Below are positions 40,184-48,640 of a stretch of 64,000 nt of DNA, in pieces. Each line of letters starts with the position of its first letter. Positions within the stretch are counted from its first letter, which is position 1. Source of the stretch: Kribbella antiqua (GTDB taxonomy: Bacteria; Actinomycetota; Actinomycetes; Propionibacteriales; Kribbellaceae); assembly GCF_004345665.1 (NCBI RefSeq), contig NZ_SLWR01000006.1, positions 213,677 to 277,676 of the forward strand, written 5' to 3'. A program made the translations under genes and the position numbers. The notes beneath the pieces were generated by a model. That model was not told the DNA's origin and made no database searches. It saw only the letters and a list, made by a program, of their open reading frames with translations.

Positions 40184-41400
40184 GACTGGCCTCTGCGCGG
40201 ATGGTTCGGGATCATGGCGTCGACGCGGAAGATGCCGTCCGCGTCGAGGCGGGTGGAAAGGGTTCCGCCACAGGCTTTCGCGCGTTCGTGCATCCCGATC
40301 AATCCTTGCCCGGTGCCACGTGACGGCCCGGAGTCCTGGTTGGTTGCGTTGCGGACCTCGATCCGGAGCTCCGATTCGTCGTACGCCAAGGTGAGGTCGG
40401 CCTGGTCGCCCCAGCCGTGCTTGGAGGCGTTCGTGAGCGACTCCTGGATGATCCGGAAAGCCGCGAGATCGCACGCGGCATCCATCGGTCGTGGTCGCCC
40501 TTCCCGGCGCAGCCGCACCTCGAAGCCGGTCGAGGCCATGGTCGCCAGCAGGTCGTCGAGGCGATCGAGTCCGGACGTCGGAGCCAATTCGACGTCGTCC
40601 CCACCGCCCGAGCGCAGTACGTGGAGCACTGTGCCGAGCTCCTCGAGGACGGTGTGGGCCGCGTCCTGTACGTGGGTCAGTGAGGAGTCGAGCATCTCAG
40701 GACTCCGTCCCTGGGCCTTGCGAGCCAGGCCCGCGTGAACGTTGATCACCGCGATGTGGTGAGCCACCACGTCGTGCAGCTCGCGCGCGATCCGGACCCG
40801 CTCCTCGGCGACCCGGGCCCGCGCCTCCTGCTCACGCGTCTCATCAGCCCGCCGCGCCCGGTCCGCGAGCGCCGCGACCAGGGCCCGATGCCCGCGCACA
40901 GCCCGACCCGACGCGAACGAGAACCCGGTCAGCACGACTCCGATGATCACCCGCGCATCGGTCGCCGGCCCGCGCGCACTCGCCCAGGTGAGGCAAAACA
41001 ACATGATCGCCGTCACCGCCGCCGCGATCAGGGCGACGGTGCGGGTTTGCAAGGCTGCGACGCCGAACACCGCGACCTGCAACGCGAGCACCATGATCGG
41101 GTTCATCTGGTAGACGAGCACGGTCGTCAACGACCCGGCCAGCGTGATCGCCAGAGTCGCTACAGGCCACCGCGCCAGCACGCCGAGCGCCGTACCCACG
41201 GCCACTGCGACCGCGACCAGCGTGATCGCGGTCGAGGCATCGAGCCCCTCGTGCCGGACCCAGCCGAGCGTGCCCAGCGGCACGAGGGCCGCCGCGACGA
41301 CCTTGCCGGCCAATGGAAAGCGCGGCGGACCCGAATCGACCCACCTGTCCGGATCAGTAGGACCGCCTGGGCGGGACGGAAGGAATGAGCGAACGTCCAT
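40180..41400 (-). CDS. Sensor histidine kinase (HisKA_3 / NarX-like)
   Basis: 406 residues from ATG 41400 with AAGGA upstream. The N-terminal ~180 residues hold about six membrane helices with short loops, so the stimulus is probably sensed in or at the membrane. H-box RIARELHDVVAHHIAVINVH; N-box ESLTNASKHG; glycine-rich GQGLIGMHERA. It phosphorylates the LuxR-type regulator encoded next, with which it overlaps by four bases. Confidence 0.9.
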   Translation of the reverse strand: MDVRSFLPSRPGGPTDPDRWVDSGPPRFPLAGKVVAAALVPLGTLGWVRHEGLDASTAITLVAVAVAVGTALGVLARWPVATLAITLAGSLTTVLVYQMNPIMVLALQVAVFGVAALQTRTVALIAAAVTAIMLFCLTWASARGPATDARVIIGVVLTGFSFASGRAVRGHRALVAALADRARRADETREQEARARVAEERVRIARELHDVVAHHIAVINVHAGLARKAQGRSPEMLDSSLTHVQDAAHTVLEELGTVLHVLRSGGGDDVELAPTSGLDRLDDLLATMASTGFEVRLRREGRPRPMDAACDLAAFRIIQESLTNASKHGWGDQADLTLAYDESELRIEVRNATNQDSGPSRGTGQGLIGMHERAKACGGTLSTRLDADGIFRVDAMIPNHPRRGQS

Positions 41401-41497
41401 GATCCCGTCCTTGCTGATGATCTCCGCAGTCTGGCACACGGCTCGGCCTACCGTCGTCATCTGTGCGGAGTACTCCAGGCGCGGTAGCTTTTCCGAC

Positions 41498-42220
41498 GTG
41501 TCAGGTGACGAGGCGATGGAGTTGGCGGTCGCTCACGCGCTCGTACGGCGTGCGTCCTCAGGCGAGCTGACCGAGGCGCTGCGGATCTACCGCCCGACCG
41601 CCCCGGTCCTGGTGTTCGGTCGCCGCGACACCCATGCGGCCGGCTTCGACGCCGCCGTACGTGCCGCTCGGTCGGCCGGTTTCGAGCCGTTGGTACGCGC
41701 GGTCGGCGGCCGACCGGTCGCCTACACGACCGAGGCCTTGGTCATCGACCACGTCAAGCATGAACAGCTCGCACCTGAGGGCCTCGACACGCGCTTCAAG
41801 AATTTCGGTGCGATGTACGCCGGCGTACTCCAGGAGTTCGGCATCGACGCCCGGGTGGGAGCTGTGCCGGGTGAGTACTGTCCGGGTGCGCACAGCGTCA
41901 ACGCCCGCGGCGTGGTGAAGCTGGTCGGCACTGGGCAACGTGTCGTACGCAACGGCTGGCTCTTCAGCGCCCTGGTCGTGATCGGCGATGACGAACTGCT
42001 CCGGCCGGTGTTGGCGGACGTCTATGCCCACCTCGACCTGCCGTTCGACCCGGCGTCGGTCGGTTCCTTGTCTACCGAAGTACCAGGGCTGTCCTTGGAC
42101 ACCGTCGAGGAGCGCATCCTCGACGCGTACGGCGAGACGAGCCCGGCCGAGCTGGACGAGGCGACGATGGAACTGGCGGCGACACTCGCCGCCGATCACC
42201 GGATCGTCAGGGACGCTTAG
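41498..42220 (+). CDS. Lipoate-protein ligase A family protein
   Basis: 240 residues from the GTG at 41498; ATG 41516 is the alternative, and neither has a strong Shine-Dalgarno. The biotin/lipoate ligase core is visible: LRIYRPTAPVLVFGRRDTHA, LVRAVGGRPVAYTTEALVID (the RxxGGxxV motif), and GAHSVNARGVVKLVGTGQRV. Members attach lipoate or octanoate to carrier domains; whether this one is a ligase, octanoyl transferase or amidotransferase is not decidable. It converges on a methyltransferase gene with a 14-bp overlap. Confidence 0.8.
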   Translation: MSGDEAMELAVAHALVRRASSGELTEALRIYRPTAPVLVFGRRDTHAAGFDAAVRAARSAGFEPLVRAVGGRPVAYTTEALVIDHVKHEQLAPEGLDTRFKNFGAMYAGVLQEFGIDARVGAVPGEYCPGAHSVNARGVVKLVGTGQRVVRNGWLFSALVVIGDDELLRPVLADVYAHLDLPFDPASVGSLSTEVPGLSLDTVEERILDAYGETSPAELDEATMELAATLAADHRIVRDA

Positions 42221-42914
42221 CCCGCACCAGCAGCGAGATGCCGGGCAGTTTCCCGACCGGAAGGACGCGCTCGGAGGCGATGACGGCGCTGAGGCCGAAG
42301 TTCACCACCGGCGAGATCTCCGTCAGGTCGCTCCCGGTGCTGCGCTTGCGACGCCAGGCCGCGACCGGGCGGAGCAGGACGTTCCAGGAGCGCAGGCGCT
42401 CGATCTGCAGGCCGGCCGACTCGAGCAGGTCCGAGAGCTCCTCGGCCTCGTACCGGCGGACGTGGTCGACGGCGACGTCGTGCTCGCTCCACAGGTCCAT
42501 GTCGCACGGCACCGCGATCAGCGCCGTACCGCCGGGACGGAGGACCCGGAAGATCTCGGCAGCGGCGGACTTGTCGTCGACCAGGTGCTCGAGGATGTCG
42601 AAGGCGACGATCAGGTCGAGCGACGCTTCGGCCAACGGCAGGCTCATGGCGTCGGCCCGGATCACCGGGATGCCGCGCTCGTGCGCGACCTCGGCACCTT
42701 CCGGTCCGTACTCCAGCGCGGTCGCCGACCATCCATGGGACAGCAGTACGCGCGTGTTGCCGCCACCGGCCGCGCCGATGTCCAGCGCCCGGCCGGGCTT
42801 CACACCACGCTTGGCCAGGGCTGAGAGCTCACGAGCCAGCAGGGCCCGGCGCTCCCGGTACCACCAGTGCTTGTCCTCAAGCGCTGCCAGCTTCCGAATC
42901 TCGGTGCCTTCCAC
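42207..42914 (-). CDS. Class I SAM-dependent methyltransferase
   Basis: 235 residues from GTG 42914, downstream of GAGGAACGGCGGGAC. Methyltransferase motif I ALDIGAAGGGNTRVLLSHGW, acidic loop LEYGPEGAEVA, motif IV LDLIVAFDILEHLVDDKSAA, then VLRPGGTALIAVP. The N-terminal KHWWYRERRALL and C-terminal hydrophobic part are typical of methyltransferases near glycan or polyprenol genes. Substrate unknown. Its promoter region has an inverted repeat at 42958-42980. Confidence 0.85.
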   Translation of the reverse strand: MEGTEIRKLAALEDKHWWYRERRALLARELSALAKRGVKPGRALDIGAAGGGNTRVLLSHGWSATALEYGPEGAEVAHERGIPVIRADAMSLPLAEASLDLIVAFDILEHLVDDKSAAAEIFRVLRPGGTALIAVPCDMDLWSEHDVAVDHVRRYEAEELSDLLESAGLQIERLRSWNVLLRPVAAWRRKRSTGSDLTEISPVVNFGLSAVIASERVLPVGKLPGISLLVRAKRP

Positions 42915-42957
42915 GTCCCGCCGTTCCTCCCAAGCCCAGTACTGTCCGACTGCCCTA

Positions 42958-42980
42958 TTACCGAAAACCGATGTCGGTAA
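42958..42980. promoter_or_regulatory. Inverted repeat TTACCGA-N9-TCGGTAA before the methyltransferase gene
   Basis: Two perfect 7-bp arms (42958-42964 and 42974-42980) lie 44 bp or more upstream of the GTG. On the minus strand the left arm joins a TAATAG -10-like hexamer, so a bound repressor would block this promoter. Confidence 0.45.
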
Positions 42981-43103
42981 ACCGCTTCCGGCAGACCATG
43001 AACCTACCCGCCCCACAGGTGCAGACCGAGCGATGGCCCCACATTGCCCAACATTGCAACGCTCCGAGTACAATCCAGCGCGCTACGTGACGAAATCTCG
43101 CTC

Positions 43104-43889
43104 TCAGGAGGTTGCCCCGGTGTACCGGCGCAACCCGAGCCGCCAACACCCGACAGCGAGAGAGCAGCTAAGTATGGCGCCGCTCACGGCCGGACCCAAA
43201 ACGAGCACCCGTGGCCCGTTGAGGAGCGTGCTGGTCGGGATGGTCGCGATCAGGGTGAGTGGGAAGAGATAAGTGAGGACGAGGCGCAGCGGACGGCGGT
43301 AGATATCGGTGGGGTAGCGAGCGAGCTCCCACGCCGAACCGTAGAAGACGTCGAGCTGCAGACGTGGTGCCCAGAAGGCGAGACAGGCGAGCAGTACGCC
43401 CATCGCCCAGGTGACTGCGAGTGCGGCTATGAGGGTCAGGATCCAGGCCAGGATCGCGCCGGGCGCTGGTGGTCGTCCTTGCTTGGTGATTCCCAGCGTG
43501 ATGACGGCGAGACCGAGGACGAACTGGATGAGCGACAAGGGCGTCGACCTGGCCAGGCTGGCGAGGTAGAGCGTTGGCGCCGGCTGGAGCAGGAAGGTGT
43601 CGAGCTTGCCGTTGCGGATGCCGTTCTCCGGGAACCAGGACAGGTTGGGATCGATGAAGGCGTTCTTCAGGCTGCTGAGCAACTGAAAGGTGCCGATCAG
43701 CACGTACGTCTCGGCCTCGGTCCAGCCGGCCAGCGAGTCCGTCCGCGCGTACACGATGAACACAGTGGCGAGACTCGCGCCGACGCCGATGATCGACAGC
43801 ACGATGTCGAAGAGAAGGTTGATCCGGAACGTGAGGGTGGCTTGCGCTGAACGGGTGAATCCCGCGGCGAAGAGTCTGAGGAGTTTCAT
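43104..43889 (-). CDS. ABC-2 family transporter permease (second subunit)
   Basis: 261 residues, six predicted membrane helices. The start MKLLRLFAAGFTRSAQATLT and PNLSWFPENGIRNGKLDTFL followed by LLQPAP match the ABC-2 (DUF990-like) permease family. The ATG at 43889 overlaps the stop of the first permease by four bases. Last gene of the four-gene minus operon, with 189 bp to the methyltransferase start. With its partner it should form the membrane part of an exporter. Confidence 0.82.
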   Translation of the reverse strand: MKLLRLFAAGFTRSAQATLTFRINLLFDIVLSIIGVGASLATVFIVYARTDSLAGWTEAETYVLIGTFQLLSSLKNAFIDPNLSWFPENGIRNGKLDTFLLQPAPTLYLASLARSTPLSLIQFVLGLAVITLGITKQGRPPAPGAILAWILTLIAALAVTWAMGVLLACLAFWAPRLQLDVFYGSAWELARYPTDIYRRPLRLVLTYLFPLTLIATIPTSTLLNGPRVLVLGPAVSGAILSCSLAVGCWRLGLRRYTGATS

Positions 43890-44650
43890 GCGCCCACCAC
43901 CGTGTAGCGACGGATTCCGGCCCGCCACAGCAGGACAGCGCACGTGATGATGACCGTGAGCCAGCCGGCTTGGTAGGCCAGGCCGGTGAGCACGGGAGCC
44001 AGGCCGTGAACGCGGCCGGCGGCGACGTCGGCCGGCAGGCCCAGCATCCCGTAGAACGGCAAGACCTGACCGATATCGCGCAGAGGCCCCGGGAGGAACG
44101 CGAGTGGTGCGATGGTGCCGCCGAGCAGCGTGTTCAGCGTCCATCCGAAGCCGACGATCGAGTGCACCCGTTCGGTCCAGAAGGCGGTGAGGGACAGCAG
44201 GAAGGTCCAGCAGAAGGTGAGGGTGGCGCCGAGGACGAAGGCGGGGACAGCTGACAGGACGGCGGTCCAGGTCAGGGAGACTCCGAACGCGAACCCGGCC
44301 AGCAGTGCGACGGGGATGCCCATCGCCGCCATCCAGATCCGGATGGCGAGGTTGGTGCCGATCGTGTTGATGACGACGGGCTGCGGCCTGAGCAGCTCGT
44401 GGCTGATCGTTCCGTCGTAGATCTTCTCGGAGAAGGTGTGCTGCTCGAACGACTCCGTCATCACCGTGACCAGGAGCAGCGCTACGTAGTACGTCGCGAC
44501 GTACGAATCCGCGGGGTAGACCGCTGACCAGATGAACATGCCGATGAGCGGGCCGAGCACCGCCTGGACGACCAGGGTGAGCAGGAACCACCAGGCGCCG
44601 GACCATTCGAGGACCTCCATCCGGATCCGGAGGGCGATCAACTGGCTCAT
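43886..44650 (-). CDS. ABC-2 family transporter permease (first subunit)
   Basis: 254 residues, six predicted membrane helices. MSQLIALRIRMEVLEWSGAW at the start, then QHTFSEKIYDGTISHELLRP in the loop after helix 2, as in DUF990-like permeases. Overlaps the ATPase stop at its start and the second permease start at its end, each by four bases. Partner of the other permease and ATPase. Confidence 0.82.
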   Translation of the reverse strand: MSQLIALRIRMEVLEWSGAWWFLLTLVVQAVLGPLIGMFIWSAVYPADSYVATYYVALLLVTVMTESFEQHTFSEKIYDGTISHELLRPQPVVINTIGTNLAIRIWMAAMGIPVALLAGFAFGVSLTWTAVLSAVPAFVLGATLTFCWTFLLSLTAFWTERVHSIVGFGWTLNTLLGGTIAPLAFLPGPLRDIGQVLPFYGMLGLPADVAAGRVHGLAPVLTGLAYQAGWLTVIITCAVLLWRAGIRRYTVVGA

Positions 44651-45627
44651 CCGACGCCTTCCCTGTACGCGCGGTCGATGACGGCCTCGAGTGGAGCCTC
44701 TTCGACGGCGAGATCCGCGACCTCCAGTTCGGTGAGCAGTCGAGCGGTGGTCCGGGCGACTTCCTCGCGTGGCACCCGCAGGACCCAGGTCCCGTTCGAC
44801 GCTTCGACGACTTCGCCTGCCTCCTTCAGCCGTTCCTCGTCGGCATTCGGTGCGGTCAGGCGGAGGAGTTTGTACGGCGACAGCTTGGCCGCGAGCTGGT
44901 CGAGCTGGCCGTCGTACTGCACCTTGCCTTTGTCGATCAGCACGAGCCGCGGGCAGAGCGAGGCGACGTCCGCCATGTAGTGGCTGGTCAGCAGCACGGT
45001 GGCGCCGGCCCGCTCGGCGTACCCGGCGACGAAGCGGCGCATCGTGGTCGCGCCGGTCACGTCGAGGCCGAGTGTCGGCTCGTCGAGGAACATCACCTCC
45101 GGCCGGTACAGGAGGGATAGGGCCAGGCCCGCGCGCATCTTCTCGCCCAGGCTCAGCGCCCTGAGCTGGCGTTGCAGCAGGTCTTTGAGGTCGAGCAGTT
45201 CGGTGAGCTCGTCGAGGTTCCGGCGGTAGTCGGCCGGCGGGACGTCGTACAGCAATCGCTGGTACTGCAGGGTGTCGAGCACGGTGAGCTCCTGGGATCC
45301 ACCCACCGGCTGACTGCCGCGGATGAACGCGATCCGGCGGAGGAAGTCGGACCGTCGCTGCCACGGCGAGTAGCCCAGCACCCGGACGTGCCCGGAGGTG
45401 GCGTGCAGCAACCCAGACAGGATCTTCATCGTCGTCGTCTTCCCGGCGCCGTTCGGCCCGATGAACCCGACGACCTCACCCGGCGCGAGAGCAAACGAGA
45501 CGTTCTGTACGGCGGGGACCTCTCGGTAGCGCCGATTGAAGACGGAGCTCAGCGTCTCCTTCCATCCAGACCCCCGAATCGGCGCGCGATAGGTCATATA
45601 CAGGTCTTCCACGACGACGGCTGTCAC
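44647..45627 (-). CDS. ABC transporter ATP-binding protein
   Basis: 326 residues. Walker A VVGFIGPNGAGKTTTMKILS, signature LSLGEKMRAGLALSLLYRPE, Walker B VMFLDEPTLGLDVTG, and H-loop LLTSHYMADVASLCPRL. A ~100-residue C-terminal extension follows. Such ATPases pair with two ABC-2 (DUF990-like) permeases, which are encoded next. The start overlaps the stop of the winged-helix gene by four bases. Exported substrate unknown. Confidence 0.9.
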   Translation of the reverse strand: MTAVVVEDLYMTYRAPIRGSGWKETLSSVFNRRYREVPAVQNVSFALAPGEVVGFIGPNGAGKTTTMKILSGLLHATSGHVRVLGYSPWQRRSDFLRRIAFIRGSQPVGGSQELTVLDTLQYQRLLYDVPPADYRRNLDELTELLDLKDLLQRQLRALSLGEKMRAGLALSLLYRPEVMFLDEPTLGLDVTGATTMRRFVAGYAERAGATVLLTSHYMADVASLCPRLVLIDKGKVQYDGQLDQLAAKLSPYKLLRLTAPNADEERLKEAGEVVEASNGTWVLRVPREEVARTTARLLTELEVADLAVEEAPLEAVIDRAYREGVG

Positions 45628-46592
45628 GACTGCTTCTCCAGGGATAGGTGTGCACCGGGGATTGGGAATGCCGAGGCCTCGGCGGCGAGGGCGTCGTACT
45701 GGGGTGCGGTGAGTTGCTCAGTCAGGATGACGTGGACACGGCCGCCCTTTCGGCCCCAGGCGCCGACGATCCGGCCGTCGACGAGGACGCCGTTGGGATG
45801 GAAGGAGTCCGCGGCCGGAGTCATGGCTCTCTTGCCTGGGCCAATGAATCTGCCGTCCCGGTCGCGGCCCAGGAGCCGGAGATCCGGCTCGACGAGCAGC
45901 CGGATCCCTCGCGGTCTTGGTGCCTCCCGGATACAGGCCTCGTCGGCCTGCAGGATCCAGGCGGCGGTGCCGTCGAAATCCACTTCGAGCAGTTCGGGTG
46001 TGATCGACTTCCAGATCTGCCGGGCATCGGCGGGGGAGAGACCGGCCCACCAGGCGAAGGTCTTCGGGCTCGTCGGCGCGAACCTGCTCACGTGCCGTCG
46101 GCAGAGTTCCTTGCGTGCCTCGTCCACGTTGACATCCGGCCTCGGTACCTCGCGCACCCACAAGGCACTCGTCGTCCACCGCAAGGCGATCCGGCCGCTC
46201 GCACAGGCGTCGCGCACATGGGGTACCCCGCCGCGCAGCTCGCGTCCGTCCAGCGTTCGGCACACACGGTCCGCGAGCTTGTCGATCCGGCGCACAGCCT
46301 CGGCGGCGAGCGGGAGTCTGCCGAGGGTGAAGACGCCGAAGTCCTTCCACGGCAGGACATACACTGCCCAGCGCGGACTGTAGGTCTGGACCAGGCTCGG
46401 ATGCTTCCAGGTGTCCGGCTCGCAGTCCGCGACCCGAGCGTGCAGACCGAGCAGAGCGTCTCGAGGCGCCGTGTCCTGCAATCCGACGTACGCCGCTTCC
46501 TCGTACGACGCCGGCGGTAGTCGCTCGACCAGGTGGTTCACGCGAAGCCGGTAGGCGACGGCCTGCTCGCGGGTGATCTCGAGAACGCTCAT
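45624..46592 (-). CDS. Winged-helix DNA-binding domain protein (AlkX/YcaQ-like superfamily)
   Basis: 322 residues from ATG 46592 (the frame is open to 46655, which includes the promoter). EITREQAVAYRLRVNHLVER at the start, LQDTAPRDALLGLHARVADC and PADSFHPNGVLVDGRIVGAW match the actinobacterial winged-helix DNA-binding family (DUF1006/AlkX-like), some of whose relatives are DNA glycosylases. It is the first gene of an operon with the ABC exporter, an unusual pairing. Divergent from the WYL regulator. Confidence 0.72.
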   Translation of the reverse strand: MSVLEITREQAVAYRLRVNHLVERLPPASYEEAAYVGLQDTAPRDALLGLHARVADCEPDTWKHPSLVQTYSPRWAVYVLPWKDFGVFTLGRLPLAAEAVRRIDKLADRVCRTLDGRELRGGVPHVRDACASGRIALRWTTSALWVREVPRPDVNVDEARKELCRRHVSRFAPTSPKTFAWWAGLSPADARQIWKSITPELLEVDFDGTAAWILQADEACIREAPRPRGIRLLVEPDLRLLGRDRDGRFIGPGKRAMTPAADSFHPNGVLVDGRIVGAWGRKGGRVHVILTEQLTAPQYDALAAEASAFPIPGAHLSLEKQS

Positions 46593-46653
46593 GGGACGAC
46601 CGTAGGGAGAAAAGACGCCACCTGTTGGCTTATTTGTCTGGCATAGTCGAACC

Positions 46654-47577
46654 ATGCGTGCCGAGCGGCTTCTCCGGCTCCTGCTGCACCTGCAGACTCG
46701 CGGTCAGTCGACCGTGAGTCAGCTCTCGCAGCAGTTGGGCGTCTCGCCGCGAACGGTCCAGCGCGACCTGGACGCCCTGAGCCTCGCCGGCGTCCCGGTG
46801 TACGCCGTCCGCGGCCGCGGTGGCGGCTGGGCGCTGCTTCCCGACTACCGGACCCGGCTGACCGGACTCACGCCGTCCGAGGTGATGTCGGTGTTCGTCG
46901 GCGCGACCGCGCACGTGCTCGCCGACCTCGGTATCGATGCCTCGAGCAACCATGCGATGACCAAGCTGATCGCCGCATTGCCTGAGGCGACCCGGCGCGA
47001 CGCCGAGTTCGCGCGCCAGCGGCTCCTCGTCGACCACGCAGGCTGGGACGACCGCCGCGAAGCACCGCGCTGTCTCGACCTCTGCCGCGAGGCGATCTGG
47101 GCGGAACGGCGGATCAGGATCACCTACCGGGAGAAGTCGTTCACGGTCGAGCCGCTCGGCCTTGTCGCGAAATCCCGCACCTGGTACCTGATCGCGGCTC
47201 GGCGCGACGGCGAGATCCGCACCTACCGGCTGAGCCGCGTGACCACCGCATCCTCGACCGAGGAGCTTTTCACGAGACCGCCCGGCTTCGACCTCAGCCA
47301 GTACTGGACCGAAGCCCAACGCCGCTTCCGTGCGACCCTCCCGTCGTACCCGATGGTGCTGCGAGTCCGCGACCACGCGGTCACCCGCTTCAAGCCAACG
47401 GCGCCGATCCGCCCGGACACCGACGGCTGGTTCATCATCGAGACCGACCTGGAAAACCCCCACGAAGCCTGCGCCGCCGTCCTCGCCCAAGCCGGCGCCG
47501 CCACCGTCCTCGCCCCACCCGAACTAGCCACCCTCGTCCACCAAGCCGCCGCAAAACTCCTCGAATCCCATTCCTGA
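46654..47577 (+). CDS. WYL-domain transcriptional regulator (DeoR/YafY type)
   Basis: 307 residues. HTH_11/DeoR-type N-terminus: AERLLRLLLHLQTRGQSTVS then LGVSPRTVQRDLDALSLAGV. WYL domain in the middle with SRTWYLIAARRDGEIRTYRL, and a C-terminal extension (WCX). WYL proteins sense nucleic acids or small ligands and often respond to DNA damage. No Shine-Dalgarno precedes the ATG; CATAGT about eight bases upstream may be a -10 of a leaderless mRNA. It is divergent from the winged-helix/ABC operon and probably controls it. Confidence 0.87.
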   Translation: MRAERLLRLLLHLQTRGQSTVSQLSQQLGVSPRTVQRDLDALSLAGVPVYAVRGRGGGWALLPDYRTRLTGLTPSEVMSVFVGATAHVLADLGIDASSNHAMTKLIAALPEATRRDAEFARQRLLVDHAGWDDRREAPRCLDLCREAIWAERRIRITYREKSFTVEPLGLVAKSRTWYLIAARRDGEIRTYRLSRVTTASSTEELFTRPPGFDLSQYWTEAQRRFRATLPSYPMVLRVRDHAVTRFKPTAPIRPDTDGWFIIETDLENPHEACAAVLAQAGAATVLAPPELATLVHQAAAKLLESHS

Positions 47578-47666
47578 CCGCCGACGCCGAAAACCGGTTA
47601 GGCGGATGATCGGGAGGGCGCGGCGAGGGTTGGTAGATTGATGCGGTTGGCCGCGAGGAGGGTGAT

Positions 47667-48584
47667 GTGGCGAGTGTCTTCGGTCGGCGGTCCGCCGAAC
47701 AGGGAGCCCCGTCTGTGCGCGGCAGGTGGTGGGCACGGATGTCCGGGATGGTGGAGAAAGTCACCGGACGCGCGCTGAAGGATGACACCGGCAGCTTTCA
47801 GGGGGTCAGTCCGGCCGGAGATCGGTCGGCCATTTGTGATGCCATGGTCAACGCCTATGCGGGGGACCTGAGGCATGTGCGGTTCGTCGTCGGACTGGCC
47901 AGGCACCTGGCCGTGCGAGACGTCGACAACATGATCGCGGCCAGCGGGGTTCCGGAGGCTTACCAGGCGATCCTCAAGGAGCAGGGCCGCGCCCCCGAAT
48001 CCGCCGTCCCCCGCGACCGCCTGGACGAGGCCGCGGTCGACGGCTTCGTCGCGGAGCTCGGCGACCACCTCCGCAACCCGGACATCGCACGGAATCTGCT
48101 GCCGCTTCCGCACCAGCCCGGGCAGCAGAGCTCGCCGATGCGAGCTGCCGCGAGGGCCCTCTTCTTGGACTCGGCCGACGCGAGGGCGCAGATCCCGACT
48201 GAGCAGCACGAGAACGCGATCATCGGCATCCAGCAAGCAATGGAGGCTCACTATCGGCTGGTCGATGGTGCCGCCAACGGCCTTGTCGGACACTCAGGCC
48301 TGTCCCCACGCGCGCTCGAACAGACCCTGCTCGAGGCCCGACTCCTCGGCGGCGAGGTCGCCGGAATCGGCATCGAGGCCGTCGAAATGCTCGCGCACCC
48401 GCCAGCGCCGGCGGCCGATCAACTGCAGGCCGCCTTCGTCGACGCCAGCGCGGCCCAGAGAGCCGCAACCTTCGGCGTAACCCCCGCCACCGGCACGCCC
48501 GTCACCACGACCGTCCCGACCGCTCCAGCCGTACACCGCGACCCGCGTGAGGCCTACCGCTACGATCCACCCGGCCGATCCTGA
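47667..48584 (+). CDS. Hypothetical protein
   Basis: 305 residues, GTG start after GAGGAGGGTGAT. Basic start (MASVFGRRSAEQGAPSVRGR), helical body with AGDLRHVRFVVGLARHLAVR and SPMRAAARALFLDSADARAQ, and a Thr/Pro/Ala-rich tail over the last ~50 residues. No signal peptide, membrane helix or known motif. Followed by a strong stem-loop shared with the convergent NmrA gene. No family recognised. Confidence 0.65.
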   Translation: MASVFGRRSAEQGAPSVRGRWWARMSGMVEKVTGRALKDDTGSFQGVSPAGDRSAICDAMVNAYAGDLRHVRFVVGLARHLAVRDVDNMIAASGVPEAYQAILKEQGRAPESAVPRDRLDEAAVDGFVAELGDHLRNPDIARNLLPLPHQPGQQSSPMRAAARALFLDSADARAQIPTEQHENAIIGIQQAMEAHYRLVDGAANGLVGHSGLSPRALEQTLLEARLLGGEVAGIGIEAVEMLAHPPAPAADQLQAAFVDASAAQRAATFGVTPATGTPVTTTVPTAPAVHRDPREAYRYDPPGRS

Positions 48585-48606
48585 GCCACCGGCCGCAGGA
48601 CTTGCT

Positions 48607-48636
48607 GGGCGGATCGGGTGTGACCCCGATCCGCCC
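48607..48636. terminator. Bidirectional stem-loop terminator
   Basis: GGGCGGATCGGG (48607-48618) pairs perfectly with CCCGATCCGCCC (48625-48636) across a six-base loop, between two convergent genes (stops at 48584 and 48641). There is no T-run on either side, as is usual for many actinobacterial terminators. Confidence 0.7.
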
Positions 48637-48640
48637 TGGA

